This document shows, piece after piece, positions 14,450 through 23,258 of a stretch of 24,484 bases of DNA. A program made the translations under genes and the position numbers. The first letter of the stretch is position 1, and each line of letters begins with the position of its first letter. Origin of the DNA: DATFAS01 sp035254305 (GTDB taxonomy: Bacteria > Bacillota > Bacilli > Aneurinibacillales > RAOX-1); the NCBI GenBank assembly GCA_035254305.1, contig DATFAS010000104.1, forward strand, positions 1-24,484. The letters are read 5' to 3'. The notes under the pieces are model-generated. The model was given only the letters and a program-made list of their open reading frames with translations. It searched no databases and had not been told where the DNA came from.

Positions 14450-15862
14450 ATGAATATTTTTCGTAAAAAATCCATCACTTCCTTGATCGCTCAATCGGAA
14501 AAGAAAGGAAGTTCCTTGAAAAAGGAAATAGGCCCTTTCGATCTGACTATGCTTGGTATTGGAGCGATTATTGGAACCGGTATCTTTGTGTTAACAGGAG
14601 TTGTAGCTGCAGAACATGCGGGTCCTGCACTTGTTGTATCCTTTATTATGTCTGGCTTGGCTTGTGTTTTCGCCGCACTATGCTACTCTGAATTTGCCTC
14701 AACTGTTCCTGTTTCGGGTAGTGCTTATACGTATAGCTATGCTACATTTGGTGAGATTTTTGCCTGGATTCTTGGTTGGGATTTAATTCTTGAATACGGA
14801 TTAGCATCTTCAGCTGTTGCTAGTGGTTGGTCGGGATATTTCCAAGGTCTTCTTTCAGGGTTTGGTATCCATTTTCCAACAGCTATAACAAGTGCTTATA
14901 ATCCAGCAAAAGGAACTTATATTGATATTCCTGCGATTATAATTGTCTTAATTATTACTTTTCTACTTACACAGGGTGTTAAGAAGTCTACACGTCTTAA
15001 TACGATTATGGTTATTACAAAAATCCTCGTTGTTTTGTTATTTATTGCCATTGGAGCTTCTTATGTAAAACCAGCTAACTGGACTCCGTTCATGCCATTT
15101 GGTTTCTCAGGAGTAGCAACAGGTGCAGCAACAGTATTCTTTGCTTACATTGGATTTGATGCGGTTTCAACTGCTGCAGAAGAAGTTAAGAATCCGCAGC
15201 GGACTATGCCAATCGGGATTATCTCTTCACTTGCGATTTGTACGGTTCTATATATTGTTGTTTCACTGATCTTAACAGGAATCGTTCCTTATACTGAACT
15301 TGGGGTGAAAAACCCTGTAGCCTTTGCACTTCAGTTCATCCATCAGGATTGGGCGGCTGGATTTATCTCTCTTGGAGCCATTATTGGAATCACAACGGTA
15401 CTTCTTGTTATGATTTATGGACAAACCCGTTTATTCTATGCGATTAGTCGTGATGGACTTTTGCCAAAAGCTCTTTCTCGAGTGAATCCGAAAACACAAA
15501 CACCTGTGATAAATAGTTGGGTAACTGCATTGTTTGTTTCCTTCTTTGCAGGAGTTGTGCCACTAGATCGACTTGCTGAGTTAACAAACTTTGGTACATT
15601 ATTTGCTTTCATTGCAGTATCGATTGGAATTGTTATTTTACGTAAAACACAGCCGAACCTAAAGCGTGCTTTTAAAGTTCCTTTTGTTCCTCTTATTCCA
15701 ATATTAGCTGTATTATTTTGTGGCTATTTGATTTTCCAATTGCCACTTATCACGTGGATTGGATTTGTTGTTTGGTTGGTAATTGGTTTAGTTGTTTACT
15801 TCACTTATGGTATTAAGAAAAGTGAAATGAATAATAAAAACTCAGATCATGAAGTAGCCTAG
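14450..15862 (+). CDS. APC-family amino-acid permease (YfnA-like)
   Basis: A 470-residue, about 12-helix transporter of the cationic-amino-acid-transporter branch of the APC superfamily. The substrate-loop motif GIGAIIGTGIFVLTG is in helix 1. The diagnostic stretches GPALVVSFIMSGLACVFAAL, ALCYSEFASTVPVSGSAYTY and GWDLILEYGLASSAVASGW follow, and AYIGFDAVSTAAEEVKNP is in the helix-6 region. It imports amino acids with protons at the cell membrane; Bacillus subtilis YfnA is the closest relative I recognise, and the exact substrate is open. ATG at 14450 has AAGGGGG upstream and replaces an open extension to 14423. Monocistronic, with a promoter at 14293-14321 and a terminator at 15919-15950. Confidence 0.92.
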   Translation: MNIFRKKSITSLIAQSEKKGSSLKKEIGPFDLTMLGIGAIIGTGIFVLTGVVAAEHAGPALVVSFIMSGLACVFAALCYSEFASTVPVSGSAYTYSYATFGEIFAWILGWDLILEYGLASSAVASGWSGYFQGLLSGFGIHFPTAITSAYNPAKGTYIDIPAIIIVLIITFLLTQGVKKSTRLNTIMVITKILVVLLFIAIGASYVKPANWTPFMPFGFSGVATGAATVFFAYIGFDAVSTAAEEVKNPQRTMPIGIISSLAICTVLYIVVSLILTGIVPYTELGVKNPVAFALQFIHQDWAAGFISLGAIIGITTVLLVMIYGQTRLFYAISRDGLLPKALSRVNPKTQTPVINSWVTALFVSFFAGVVPLDRLAELTNFGTLFAFIAVSIGIVILRKTQPNLKRAFKVPFVPLIPILAVLFCGYLIFQLPLITWIGFVVWLVIGLVVYFTYGIKKSEMNNKNSDHEVA

Positions 15863-15918
15863 GTGTTTGATAACTAATGGAAGTTCCCAAGCTTATATTT
15901 CAATTTACATGCATGAAG

Positions 15919-15950
15919 GAAGATCTTCGAGAATTTCGAAGGTCTTCTTT
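15919..15950 (+). terminator. Terminator after the permease gene
   Basis: GAAGATCTTCGA (15919-15930) pairs over 12 bp (one G-U) with TCGAAGGTCTTC (15936-15947), followed by a short T-run (TTTAT). Confidence 0.7.
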
Positions 15951-15972
15951 ATGTCTAATTGTAAAAATGACA

Positions 15973-16001
15973 TTGTCCATTTTGAAATATGAAAGTAGAA
16001 T
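15973..16001 (+). promoter_or_regulatory. Candidate promoter of the GGDEF-EAL gene
   Basis: TTGTCC (15973-15978) and TAGAAT (15996-16001) are 17 nt apart. This gives a leader of about 155 nt before the ATG at 16164. The remaining 16002-16163 holds only an untranslated extension of the reading frame. Confidence 0.45.
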
Positions 16002-16163
16002 AGTAACAAGGAATACTAAATAGACTACGATAAAGGCAGACCTCTTTGATAAGACATGAACGAAAGCATACGGACCTACTTCAATAGGCAAAGGCACCGC
16101 GCTTGGCGAATGAACTCATTAAGGTTATATGGCTTAAAGACGGTAGGGTCAGGAGAAAATCGA

Positions 16164-18542
16164 ATGAAGAAACTAAATAAAAAAATGGGTATTTTTTTAT
16201 TGGGAATTATTTTGTTCGCATTTGTTATGCTATATATTCTGACAAATCTAGTGATCTTACGAACCTTTTCAGTGATTGATGAAAATGAAATAGATCATAA
16301 AGTAGATACTGTGGCCTTTAATTTGAATTATGACTTAAATCAAATGGGGGAATTGGTAACGAATTATTCCGCTTGGGATGATACGTATGCCTTCATACAG
16401 AAAGAGCACCAAGATAATGTGGAAAATGATCCCTATATCGAAAGCAATTATACAGATTCCACTTATACAATGAATAAGTTTAATTTTATCATTCTCCTTA
16501 ATCAAGAAGGACAAATCGTTTACGAGAGTGCCTTCGATTTGAAACAAAATAAACGGATTTCTGTTTATCCTGATTTTATGCCATATATAGCAGGGCCAAA
16601 TAGCTTCTTGTTGGAACATCCTGATCCCCATAGTGTTAAAACGGGATTAATAAGACTAAACGAAGGTTTAATGTTGGTTGCCTCTGAGCCTATTGTAATG
16701 AGTGATTACCAAGGCCCTACTAAGGGAACCTTTATTGCAGGAAGATTATTGGGAAACACAGAGATTGCTGAATTAGGAAGGCGAACAGATTCAGAAATTC
16801 AATTTAAACCTTACATAGAATCGGAAATTCCTCCCAAGGTAAAGACTCCATCGTCCTTATCTACAACAACTTATTTTTCTAAATGGAGAAAGGTTGATGA
16901 GGATACCTTAACCGCTTCCATGATCCTACCAGATATTGTGGGTAGACCTATTGCTGTACTCGAAATTGAAAAAGCTAGAACCACTTATAATATTGGAGAG
17001 AAAACGATCCATTATTTTTATTTTCTAGTTGCGGCGGTACTTATTCTTGTGATCTTATCTATTTTCATTTTCCTCAATCGTTCGGTAATTTCACGATTAG
17101 CCTATTTAAGAAAAACAATCGATGAGATTGGCAAAAATAAAAACCTATCCATAAGGGTTCCGATATATGGTAATGATGAAATAACCTACTTAATGCATAA
17201 CTTCAATGATATGATGGGATCAATTGAACAGTATGAAAATTATATGTTGCATCAAGCCTATCATGATCCACTGACTAATTTAGCCAATCGACAATTATTT
17301 TATGATCGACTCAATCATGCCATTTCTAGTGCAAAGTCTGTTGAAAACGGTAAAGTAGTTGTTTTATTTGTTGATTTAGATCAATTTAAACCTGTTAATG
17401 ATATGTATGGGCATGAATGTGGGGATACCTTATTAAAAGAGGTTGCACAGAGGCTACGCAATCAGGTGCCCGTTGGTGGATTAGTTTCACGGCTGGGCGG
17501 TGATGAATTTACGATTCTACTTGAAAATATTAAAGGATATGAAGAAATAGAAGAAATCGTAAAGAAAATCTTGAGAGCCCTCTCGAAAACTATGTATATG
17601 AATGGGAATGCAGTGAATATTTCCGCAAGCATTGGGGTAAGCATCTTTCCGGATCATGGTGAAAACCCAGAGAGTTTGATAACGAATGCTGACAAAGCTA
17701 TGTACACGGTTAAGAAAGAAGGAAAGAATAATTATCAGTTATTTTCCTCTATGTTGCAAATGGATATGACTATAGAACAAAACTTAGGAAGCGCTTTATT
17801 AAATAATGAATTTGTTTTACATTATCAACCAAAGATTCATCTTCAAACAGGAAATATTATAGGAATAGAAGCCTTGATTCGTTGGAACCACCCAACTATG
17901 GGATGGATCATGCCTAATATTTTTATTCCATTAGCGGAGAATACTGGTCACATAAATGAAATTGGAGACTGGGTACTTAGAACAGCTTGCCAGAAACTAA
18001 AGTCTTTGCAGACAAAAGGATATCCATCGATTCGTATGTCCGTTAATGTATCAGGTAGGCAGTTTAGGGATAAAGATTTCGTAAATAAATTGAAGACAAT
18101 ATTAGTAGAAACGCAAATCAAACCAAAAGATCTAGAATTAGAAATTACAGAAAATACAGCAATGGAAAATGTGGGATTTGTCTATCCGATTTTGGAGGAA
18201 ATAAAGGATATTGGAGTGAAGATCGCAATTGATGATTTTGGGAAGGGGTATTCATCACTCTCCTATCTGAAAAGCTTCCCCATTAATTATCTGAAATTAG
18301 ATAAATCTTTTATTGATGGTATTGGTTCGCCTGTCGATAATATGTTAGTAAAGACGATCATAGATTTAGGGAAAAATCTAAATTTAATTATTACTGCTGA
18401 GGGCGTAGAAACTATTGACCAGCTTAACCTGTTATCTGAATTTCAATGTGATGAAGTCCAAGGCTATTTAATTAGTAAACCTTTAGATGAAGACATGCTG
18501 GAGAAATTCTTAAGAGAAAAGTATGGAATGATTCAAATTTAA
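16164..18542 (+). CDS. Membrane CHASE4-HAMP-GGDEF-EAL cyclic-di-GMP protein
   Basis: A 792-residue signalling protein. Transmembrane helix 1 is at about residues 8-30. An extracytoplasmic CHASE4-type sensor follows to about 280 (YSAWDDTYAF is the typical W-D-D segment), then helix 2 (about 285-310), a HAMP linker, GGDEF (signature LGGDEF, residues 444-449) and EAL (IEALIRW, EAL at 569-571). The cyclase signature is intact, but the inhibitory I-site RxxD before it is lost (glycines where R and D are expected). The EAL domain keeps ELEITEN, DDFGKGYSSLSYLK, KLDKSF, AEGVET and EVQGYL, so phosphodiesterase activity is likely; net direction cannot be decided from sequence. ATG at 16164, with AGGAG 9 nt upstream, is preferred to the open extension from 16056. 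The HAD gene follows 45 nt downstream. Confidence 0.93.
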   Translation: MKKLNKKMGIFLLGIILFAFVMLYILTNLVILRTFSVIDENEIDHKVDTVAFNLNYDLNQMGELVTNYSAWDDTYAFIQKEHQDNVENDPYIESNYTDSTYTMNKFNFIILLNQEGQIVYESAFDLKQNKRISVYPDFMPYIAGPNSFLLEHPDPHSVKTGLIRLNEGLMLVASEPIVMSDYQGPTKGTFIAGRLLGNTEIAELGRRTDSEIQFKPYIESEIPPKVKTPSSLSTTTYFSKWRKVDEDTLTASMILPDIVGRPIAVLEIEKARTTYNIGEKTIHYFYFLVAAVLILVILSIFIFLNRSVISRLAYLRKTIDEIGKNKNLSIRVPIYGNDEITYLMHNFNDMMGSIEQYENYMLHQAYHDPLTNLANRQLFYDRLNHAISSAKSVENGKVVVLFVDLDQFKPVNDMYGHECGDTLLKEVAQRLRNQVPVGGLVSRLGGDEFTILLENIKGYEEIEEIVKKILRALSKTMYMNGNAVNISASIGVSIFPDHGENPESLITNADKAMYTVKKEGKNNYQLFSSMLQMDMTIEQNLGSALLNNEFVLHYQPKIHLQTGNIIGIEALIRWNHPTMGWIMPNIFIPLAENTGHINEIGDWVLRTACQKLKSLQTKGYPSIRMSVNVSGRQFRDKDFVNKLKTILVETQIKPKDLELEITENTAMENVGFVYPILEEIKDIGVKIAIDDFGKGYSSLSYLKSFPINYLKLDKSFIDGIGSPVDNMLVKTIIDLGKNLNLIITAEGVETIDQLNLLSEFQCDEVQGYLISKPLDEDMLEKFLREKYGMIQI

Positions 18543-18587
18543 AGATGGGACTAGATTTTCTAAAGTTGGGTGAACTGAGGTGAACGG

Positions 18588-19352
18588 ATGAAGGAATGGC
18601 GATTAATTGCACTCGATTTAGATGGTACTTTACTGAATGAACACGGTTTGATTGCTGAAGAGAATCAAAGATCGATTCAGCAGGCAAGGAGTGTTGGAGT
18701 CGAAGTGACAATTGCAACAGGTCGACCGATTCATCAGGTAAAACCGATTATAGAATTACTGGGTTTAACAACACCTTTTGTGACGACTAATGGGAGTGAG
18801 GTTTGGACCGTTGATGGCCAGCTTTTGGATAGACACACAATACCTAGTGATACCATATGGTATCTCCATAAACTAGCTCAGGAGTTTAAGGTAGAGTTTT
18901 GGTTTTCAGTTGCAAACACTGTCCTGCAACGAGGGGTATTACCAAAGAATGTAGGCGATTATCAGTGGTTGAAATTTGGCTATACCATCTTAGATCAGGA
19001 AGTAAAGAAAGCATTGTGGAGTCGATTAGAGAATTATGGTGGACTTGAGATTTCAAGTTCTGGTACCTATAATATTGAAATCAATCCGCAAGGGGTTAGT
19101 AAAGCCTCAGGTTTACAAGTAGTATGTAATTATCTTGGAATGACTGCTGGTGAAGTCGTTACTATGGGAGATGGACTCAACGATGTGTTGATGCTGAGTT
19201 GGTCAGGATTTGGAATTGCAATGGGAAATGCGGATGAACAGGTGAAAGAAATAGCAAATTGGGTAACCAGTCATCATCTAGAGCATGGTGTTGCGAAAGC
19301 CATTAGGTACCTACTATTGAATGAGTCCTCCCTGGATAAAAACCAAATATAG
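18588..19352 (+). CDS. Cof-type HAD-superfamily phosphatase
   Basis: A 254-residue haloacid-dehalogenase-fold hydrolase of the Cof (IIB) subfamily, which removes phosphate from sugar phosphates or flavin and nucleotide cofactors. All four motifs are present: ALDLDGTLL (nucleophile Asp10, acid/base Asp12), ATGRP, the lysine in GVSKASGL, and GDGLNDVLML. The C2-type cap lies between motifs II and III. Substrate is unknown. GAGGTGAACGG precedes the ATG. It starts 45 nt after the cyclic-di-GMP gene without a terminator between, so the two may be cotranscribed. A terminator follows. Confidence 0.9.
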   Translation: MKEWRLIALDLDGTLLNEHGLIAEENQRSIQQARSVGVEVTIATGRPIHQVKPIIELLGLTTPFVTTNGSEVWTVDGQLLDRHTIPSDTIWYLHKLAQEFKVEFWFSVANTVLQRGVLPKNVGDYQWLKFGYTILDQEVKKALWSRLENYGGLEISSSGTYNIEINPQGVSKASGLQVVCNYLGMTAGEVVTMGDGLNDVLMLSWSGFGIAMGNADEQVKEIANWVTSHHLEHGVAKAIRYLLLNESSLDKNQI

Positions 19353-19367
19353 AATCCTCTTTTTACT

Positions 19368-19400
19368 GATCTGCCAAAAAATGCAGGTCTTTTTCTTTTA
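19368..19400 (+). terminator. Terminator after the HAD gene
   Basis: GATCTGC (19368-19374) pairs with GCAGGTC (19383-19389, one G-U), followed by TTTTTCTTTT. Confidence 0.8.
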
Positions 19401-19440
19401 TTAAGTATTTATGGGATAATAATAAAGAGGGGAAATAACA

Positions 19441-19482
19441 ATGAGTGAATACTTACTTCGACTAGGAGGAGATTTACGTTAA
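19441..19482 (+). CDS. 13-codon leader ORF upstream of the MoxR-family gene
   Basis: ATG at 19441 follows AGAGGGG (ribosome binding site, about 10 nt spacing). The 13-codon frame encodes MSEYLLRLGGDLR and its TAA (19480-19482) directly abuts the ATG of the next gene. The AGGAGGAG that serves that gene lies within this ORF. This looks like a translational-coupling leader; it may have no function as a peptide. Confidence 0.45.
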   Translation: MSEYLLRLGGDLR

Positions 19483-20361
19483 ATGAATGCATTAGAAGAT
19501 ATGTTGCCCATAACAATACAACAGTTGCTAAGAAGTCATAGAGGGGTAAATGCTTCAGAGTTCGAATATTTAATCGGAAAAGGAGGATATATTCCTCCAA
19601 ACACAGACCTATTAACCGATGCAGTGACAGCCCTTGCTATGGGCAAAAATATATTGCTAAAAGGACCAACGGGAGCGGGTAAAACCAAATTTGCTGAGTC
19701 TTTGTCCTTATTATTCCATAAACCTATGCATATGGTGAACTGTTCCGTTGATTTAGATGCCGAAAGCTTATTGGGTTGGAAGTCTCTTGAATATAAAGAA
19801 AATAAGCAGCACATTACATTTATTCCTGGGCCCGTGATAAAGGCTATGAAAAATGGTCATTTTTTGTATATAGATGAAGTAAATATGGCAAAACCAGAGA
19901 CACTACCTTTAATTAATGGAGTTTTAGACTATCGAAGAATGATCACAAATCCATTTACGGCAGAGGTGATTAAAGCCAGTGAGGGATTTGGGGTCATTGC
20001 AGCGATTAATGAGGGATACATTGGGACCATACCATTAAATGAAGCATTAAAAAATCGTTTCGTTGTTTTTGAAGTTCCTTATATTGAAGGAGAACCTCTA
20101 AGAAGTCTGATCAAGGATTATACAAAGCTTCAGGATGAAACCCTAATTACTTTATTTGTTCGGTTATCAACAGATTTAATTCTAGCAGCAAGTCAGGGGA
20201 AAGTTTCTGAGGATGCAGCATCGATTCGGGCTCTCTTAGATGCCTGTGATCTTTCAACGATGATCCCCCCAATACGTGCAATTAAGCGGTCTATCATTGA
20301 TAAATTGGAGGAAGAGAAGGAAAGGGAATTTATTCAAGGCCTAACCGAAACCCTCTTCTAA
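19483..20361 (+). CDS. MoxR-family AAA+ ATPase (YojN/NorQ-like)
   Basis: A 292-residue AAA+ ATPase of the MoxR group. Walker A is GPTGAGKT (residues 61-68), Walker B FLYIDEVN (Asp131, Glu132), sensor 1 Asn176 in IAAINEG, and the arginine finger is likely Arg192 in LNEALKNRFVVFEVP. These ATPases form rings that work with VWA-domain partners to remodel or load metals into target proteins; NorQ-NorD and CbbQ-CbbO are characterised examples. The VWA protein starts 10 nt downstream, as in the Bacillus subtilis yojN-yojO pair. The AGGAGG ribosome binding site lies inside the preceding 13-codon ORF. No nitric-oxide reductase or other obvious client gene is adjacent, so the target is unknown. Confidence 0.9.
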   Translation: MNALEDMLPITIQQLLRSHRGVNASEFEYLIGKGGYIPPNTDLLTDAVTALAMGKNILLKGPTGAGKTKFAESLSLLFHKPMHMVNCSVDLDAESLLGWKSLEYKENKQHITFIPGPVIKAMKNGHFLYIDEVNMAKPETLPLINGVLDYRRMITNPFTAEVIKASEGFGVIAAINEGYIGTIPLNEALKNRFVVFEVPYIEGEPLRSLIKDYTKLQDETLITLFVRLSTDLILAASQGKVSEDAASIRALLDACDLSTMIPPIRAIKRSIIDKLEEEKEREFIQGLTETLF

Positions 20362-20371
20362 AAAAACGGAT

Positions 20372-22297
20372 ATGAAATTTATTGTTTTTAATAATAAAAA
20401 AGTCGACACAGGATTATTTCTTCAGCTGCAGGATTTAGCATGTGTTTTAAGTGGGATTTCAGATTTGAAATTTCGCTTTGATTATGGTCATTATATAGAC
20501 CTGATGGAAAATGCCGTTACGGTAAGCCATTATTGGGACAACCTTCCAAGGAGGGAAATGGAGGCTGGGTGCAAAACAGACCTGTTTCTGCGTGTGCTTG
20601 GAACCCTCCGCTATTCGAATGAAGAAGAAATTATGCAGTACAGCAGATATCTTGATGAGATACCGATACGTAAATTTGCTGTGCAGCTTTTTACACTTAT
20701 GGAGGATCTGAGATTAGAAGAGATATGTAAGAAGGATCGGCCTGGAACAGCTCGTCTCTTCGAAATTCGAAGGAGAGAATACGAAAAATATTTCGAAAGC
20801 CAGCGAAAGGTTAATACCAATAGAGGGTATTCTCTTGATGAGTTGTTTTGTATGTTATATTTGACCTTCTTTTCGAATAGTCCGGATTTAACCTTTCCTG
20901 ATGCCAATGAGTTGCAGATTCAGATGCTTGAGAAGATAAAACCCTCTTTATATCAAATCTTTGATGCGAGAAGTACGAATGAGGTTGGGCAGATCGCACG
21001 GCAAATCGTGAATCCAATTGCTGGTTATTATGAACGGGATTGCTTGAATGAATATTTCGTTCTACCTGTTCTTCACACTAGTTTATTGGAAGATGGCTTG
21101 ACTTTTGATGATCTGAAAAGAAAGGCACAGTTAAAAAATGAGGATCAGAATCATCATCAAAATAGAGGTAGTGAGGAAGCAAAAGCTGAAAAATTACCAA
21201 CCTGGCATGCAGAAACGAAGGAAAAGGAACAGTCTCGCAGCTTTTTACAGTTTGATGTAGAGAGTGGCACAAAAATACAGATGCTTGGGGGTACTCCAAG
21301 GGAGACAGAAGATGGAGATCAGGCCATGGGGGCTGTACAAGGGAAGGCCATGGCAAGTAAGAATCAAGACTATAACCAAACAGAGCACCTAAATCACCAA
21401 GATATACAGGATCAAAAAAAAGGAGGGCAACCTCTCTATGGGGAGGCAAACCGTGACGCCGTTCTCATTAGGAAACATGCCCAAACACCAACGCCTGTGG
21501 ATATAGAACAATATCAATCTTTGATTCAAGATGTCGATCTTCATATTCGGAAATTATCGAAGACGATTGAGAAGCTAATTGAACATAAAAATACACAGAC
21601 AAGAAAAGATTTACAATTCGGTAGACTTTCGAAAAAATGGCTTCCACTTATCCTAGAGGAATATCCTCGGGTTTTTTATAAAAAAAATAATCAGTCCAAA
21701 GAAATTGATGCTGTTTTTACTTTACTAGTGGACTGTTCTGCTTCTATGTATGACAAAATGGATGAAACCAAAAAAGGAATTGCACTCTTTCACGAAGTGT
21801 TGAAAAAACTGCGGATCCCCCATTCGATTGTTGGCTTTTGGGAAGACGCCAATCAAGTCAAGGAGGGCTATCAACCCAATTATTATCATATCATTAAGGA
21901 TTTTCAGCACTCTATTTACGGTAAAAGTGGAGCAGAAATCATGCAGCTTGAACCTCAGGAGGATAACCGAGATGGGTTTAGTCTGCGCATAGCAACTGAG
22001 TATATAGAGAGGCGAAGCGAAAAAAATAAATTCTTACTCCTTTTCTCAGATGGAGAACCGGCAGCAGCAAACTATGATCAAAATGGGATTGTCGACACAA
22101 GAGAAGCCGTTCTTGCAGCACGTAAGAAAGGGATTCAGGTGATTGGTATGTTTCTTTCGAATCAACCGATTGCTGAAGAGGAAGAGCTTACGATGCAAAA
22201 TATTTATGGAAGAGAGCATGTACTGATCCCAAGCGTAGAAGAGCTGCCTCAATTATTTTCTCCATTACTGAAGAAGCTGTTGTTGAAAAGTATCTAA
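20372..22297 (+). CDS. VWA-domain protein, partner of the MoxR ATPase (YojO/NorD-like)
   Basis: A 641-residue protein. The N-terminal half (about 1-250) is a soluble helical region. A polar Gln/Glu/Asn-rich linker follows (about 250-375), then a von Willebrand A domain at about 435-641 with metal-site motifs DCSAS (Asp454), EDNRDG in place of the usual threonine loop, and LLLFSDGEP. The length and the D-C-S-A-S/NRDG pattern fit the NorD/YojO class. It probably recruits the MoxR ring to a client protein. The stop of the ATPase gene lies 10 nt upstream and no good ribosome binding site precedes the ATG, so translation is probably coupled. The pair ends at a bidirectional terminator shared with uppP. 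Confidence 0.9.
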   Translation: MKFIVFNNKKVDTGLFLQLQDLACVLSGISDLKFRFDYGHYIDLMENAVTVSHYWDNLPRREMEAGCKTDLFLRVLGTLRYSNEEEIMQYSRYLDEIPIRKFAVQLFTLMEDLRLEEICKKDRPGTARLFEIRRREYEKYFESQRKVNTNRGYSLDELFCMLYLTFFSNSPDLTFPDANELQIQMLEKIKPSLYQIFDARSTNEVGQIARQIVNPIAGYYERDCLNEYFVLPVLHTSLLEDGLTFDDLKRKAQLKNEDQNHHQNRGSEEAKAEKLPTWHAETKEKEQSRSFLQFDVESGTKIQMLGGTPRETEDGDQAMGAVQGKAMASKNQDYNQTEHLNHQDIQDQKKGGQPLYGEANRDAVLIRKHAQTPTPVDIEQYQSLIQDVDLHIRKLSKTIEKLIEHKNTQTRKDLQFGRLSKKWLPLILEEYPRVFYKKNNQSKEIDAVFTLLVDCSASMYDKMDETKKGIALFHEVLKKLRIPHSIVGFWEDANQVKEGYQPNYYHIIKDFQHSIYGKSGAEIMQLEPQEDNRDGFSLRIATEYIERRSEKNKFLLLFSDGEPAAANYDQNGIVDTREAVLAARKKGIQVIGMFLSNQPIAEEEELTMQNIYGREHVLIPSVEELPQLFSPLLKKLLLKSI

Positions 22298-22314
22298 AGC
22301 TTGTATCTAGAGCA

Positions 22315-22350
22315 AAAGAAAAACCCAGTGCATCGACTGGGTTTTTCTTT
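22315..22350. terminator. Bidirectional terminator between the VWA gene and uppP
   Basis: AAAGAAAAACCCAGT (22315-22329) is the perfect complement of ACTGGGTTTTTCTTT (22336-22350) with a 6-nt loop. It gives a T-run on both strands and serves the two convergent genes. Confidence 0.95.
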
Positions 22351-22352
22351 CA

Positions 22353-23147
22353 TTAATACAGTACAAAGATCCAAAAAAGTGCTGCTGCAATAAATCGATA
22401 ATAGGCAAAAGGAGTCAGCTTAACTTTATTAAGCAGCTTCAAGAATGTTACTACAGCAAGCCAAGCTACAACGAAGGAAGTGATAAATCCAACAGCAAAC
22501 CAACCGATATCAGAAGCTTCTAGGAATTTGTAGCTTTTGAGCATATCATAGCCACTTGCCATCACCATCATTGGAATTGCGACGAGGAAGGAGAAGTCAG
22601 CTGCAGCTTTATGGTTTGTTCCGACAAGCAATCCTCCTGCAATCGTTGCTCCCGAACGCGAAAATCCAGGCCATAGGGCTAAGCATTGGAAAAATCCAAT
22701 ACTTAATGCTTGTTTATAACTGAGCTCATCCATATTGGAAGCCGTAATGCGAGTATTTCTTTTTTCAGCGTAGATCATGAATATCCCACCAATAACTAGA
22801 CCAATGAGGACGGTAAATGGAGAGAATAGATACTTCTTAATGACACCGTGAAGCAGTAACCCAAAAACCATGGCAGGTAGACAAGCTAGAATGATATGAA
22901 CCAAATTCAATTGATTTCCTTGTCTTTTTGCCTTAAAGTTAAGCACGTCCATAATGCGCCCTCGGTAAAGAAGAGCAACGGCCAAGATGGCTCCAAGTTG
23001 AATGACAATCTCAAATGTTTCTGCCTTCTCACCCGTAAAATTTAATAAATCTCCACTCAGTATCAAGTGACCAGTAGAAGAAACCGGAAGAAATTCGGTT
23101 AATCCCTCTACGATGCCTTGTATAATGGCAACTACAAATTCGTGCAT
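22353..23147 (-). CDS. uppP: Undecaprenyl-diphosphatase
   Basis: Integral membrane BacA/UppP phosphatase (264 residues, about eight helices). It hydrolyses undecaprenyl diphosphate to the monophosphate so the carrier can be reused for peptidoglycan and wall polymers; it also contributes to bacitracin tolerance. The catalytic glutamate motif EGLTEFLPVSSTGHLIL (residues 14-30) and the second active-site motif PGFSRSGATIAGG are intact. GGAGG lies 9 nt before the ATG. Transcribed towards the VWA gene; the upstream gene is the YtnP-like lactonase on the same strand, 111 nt away. Confidence 0.96.
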   Translation of the reverse strand: MHEFVVAIIQGIVEGLTEFLPVSSTGHLILSGDLLNFTGEKAETFEIVIQLGAILAVALLYRGRIMDVLNFKAKRQGNQLNLVHIILACLPAMVFGLLLHGVIKKYLFSPFTVLIGLVIGGIFMIYAEKRNTRITASNMDELSYKQALSIGFFQCLALWPGFSRSGATIAGGLLVGTNHKAAADFSFLVAIPMMVMASGYDMLKSYKFLEASDIGWFAVGFITSFVVAWLAVVTFLKLLNKVKLTPFAYYRFIAAALFWIFVLY

Positions 23148-23258
23148 GTCTGACGTCCTCCAAAGGGTAAAGAATAATTTACAAAATACTTTACTATAAT
23201 ACCAAGCTTGCTTTCGTTAGAAAAGGTAAACTTTTAAATAAACATGAAAAACGAGCAC

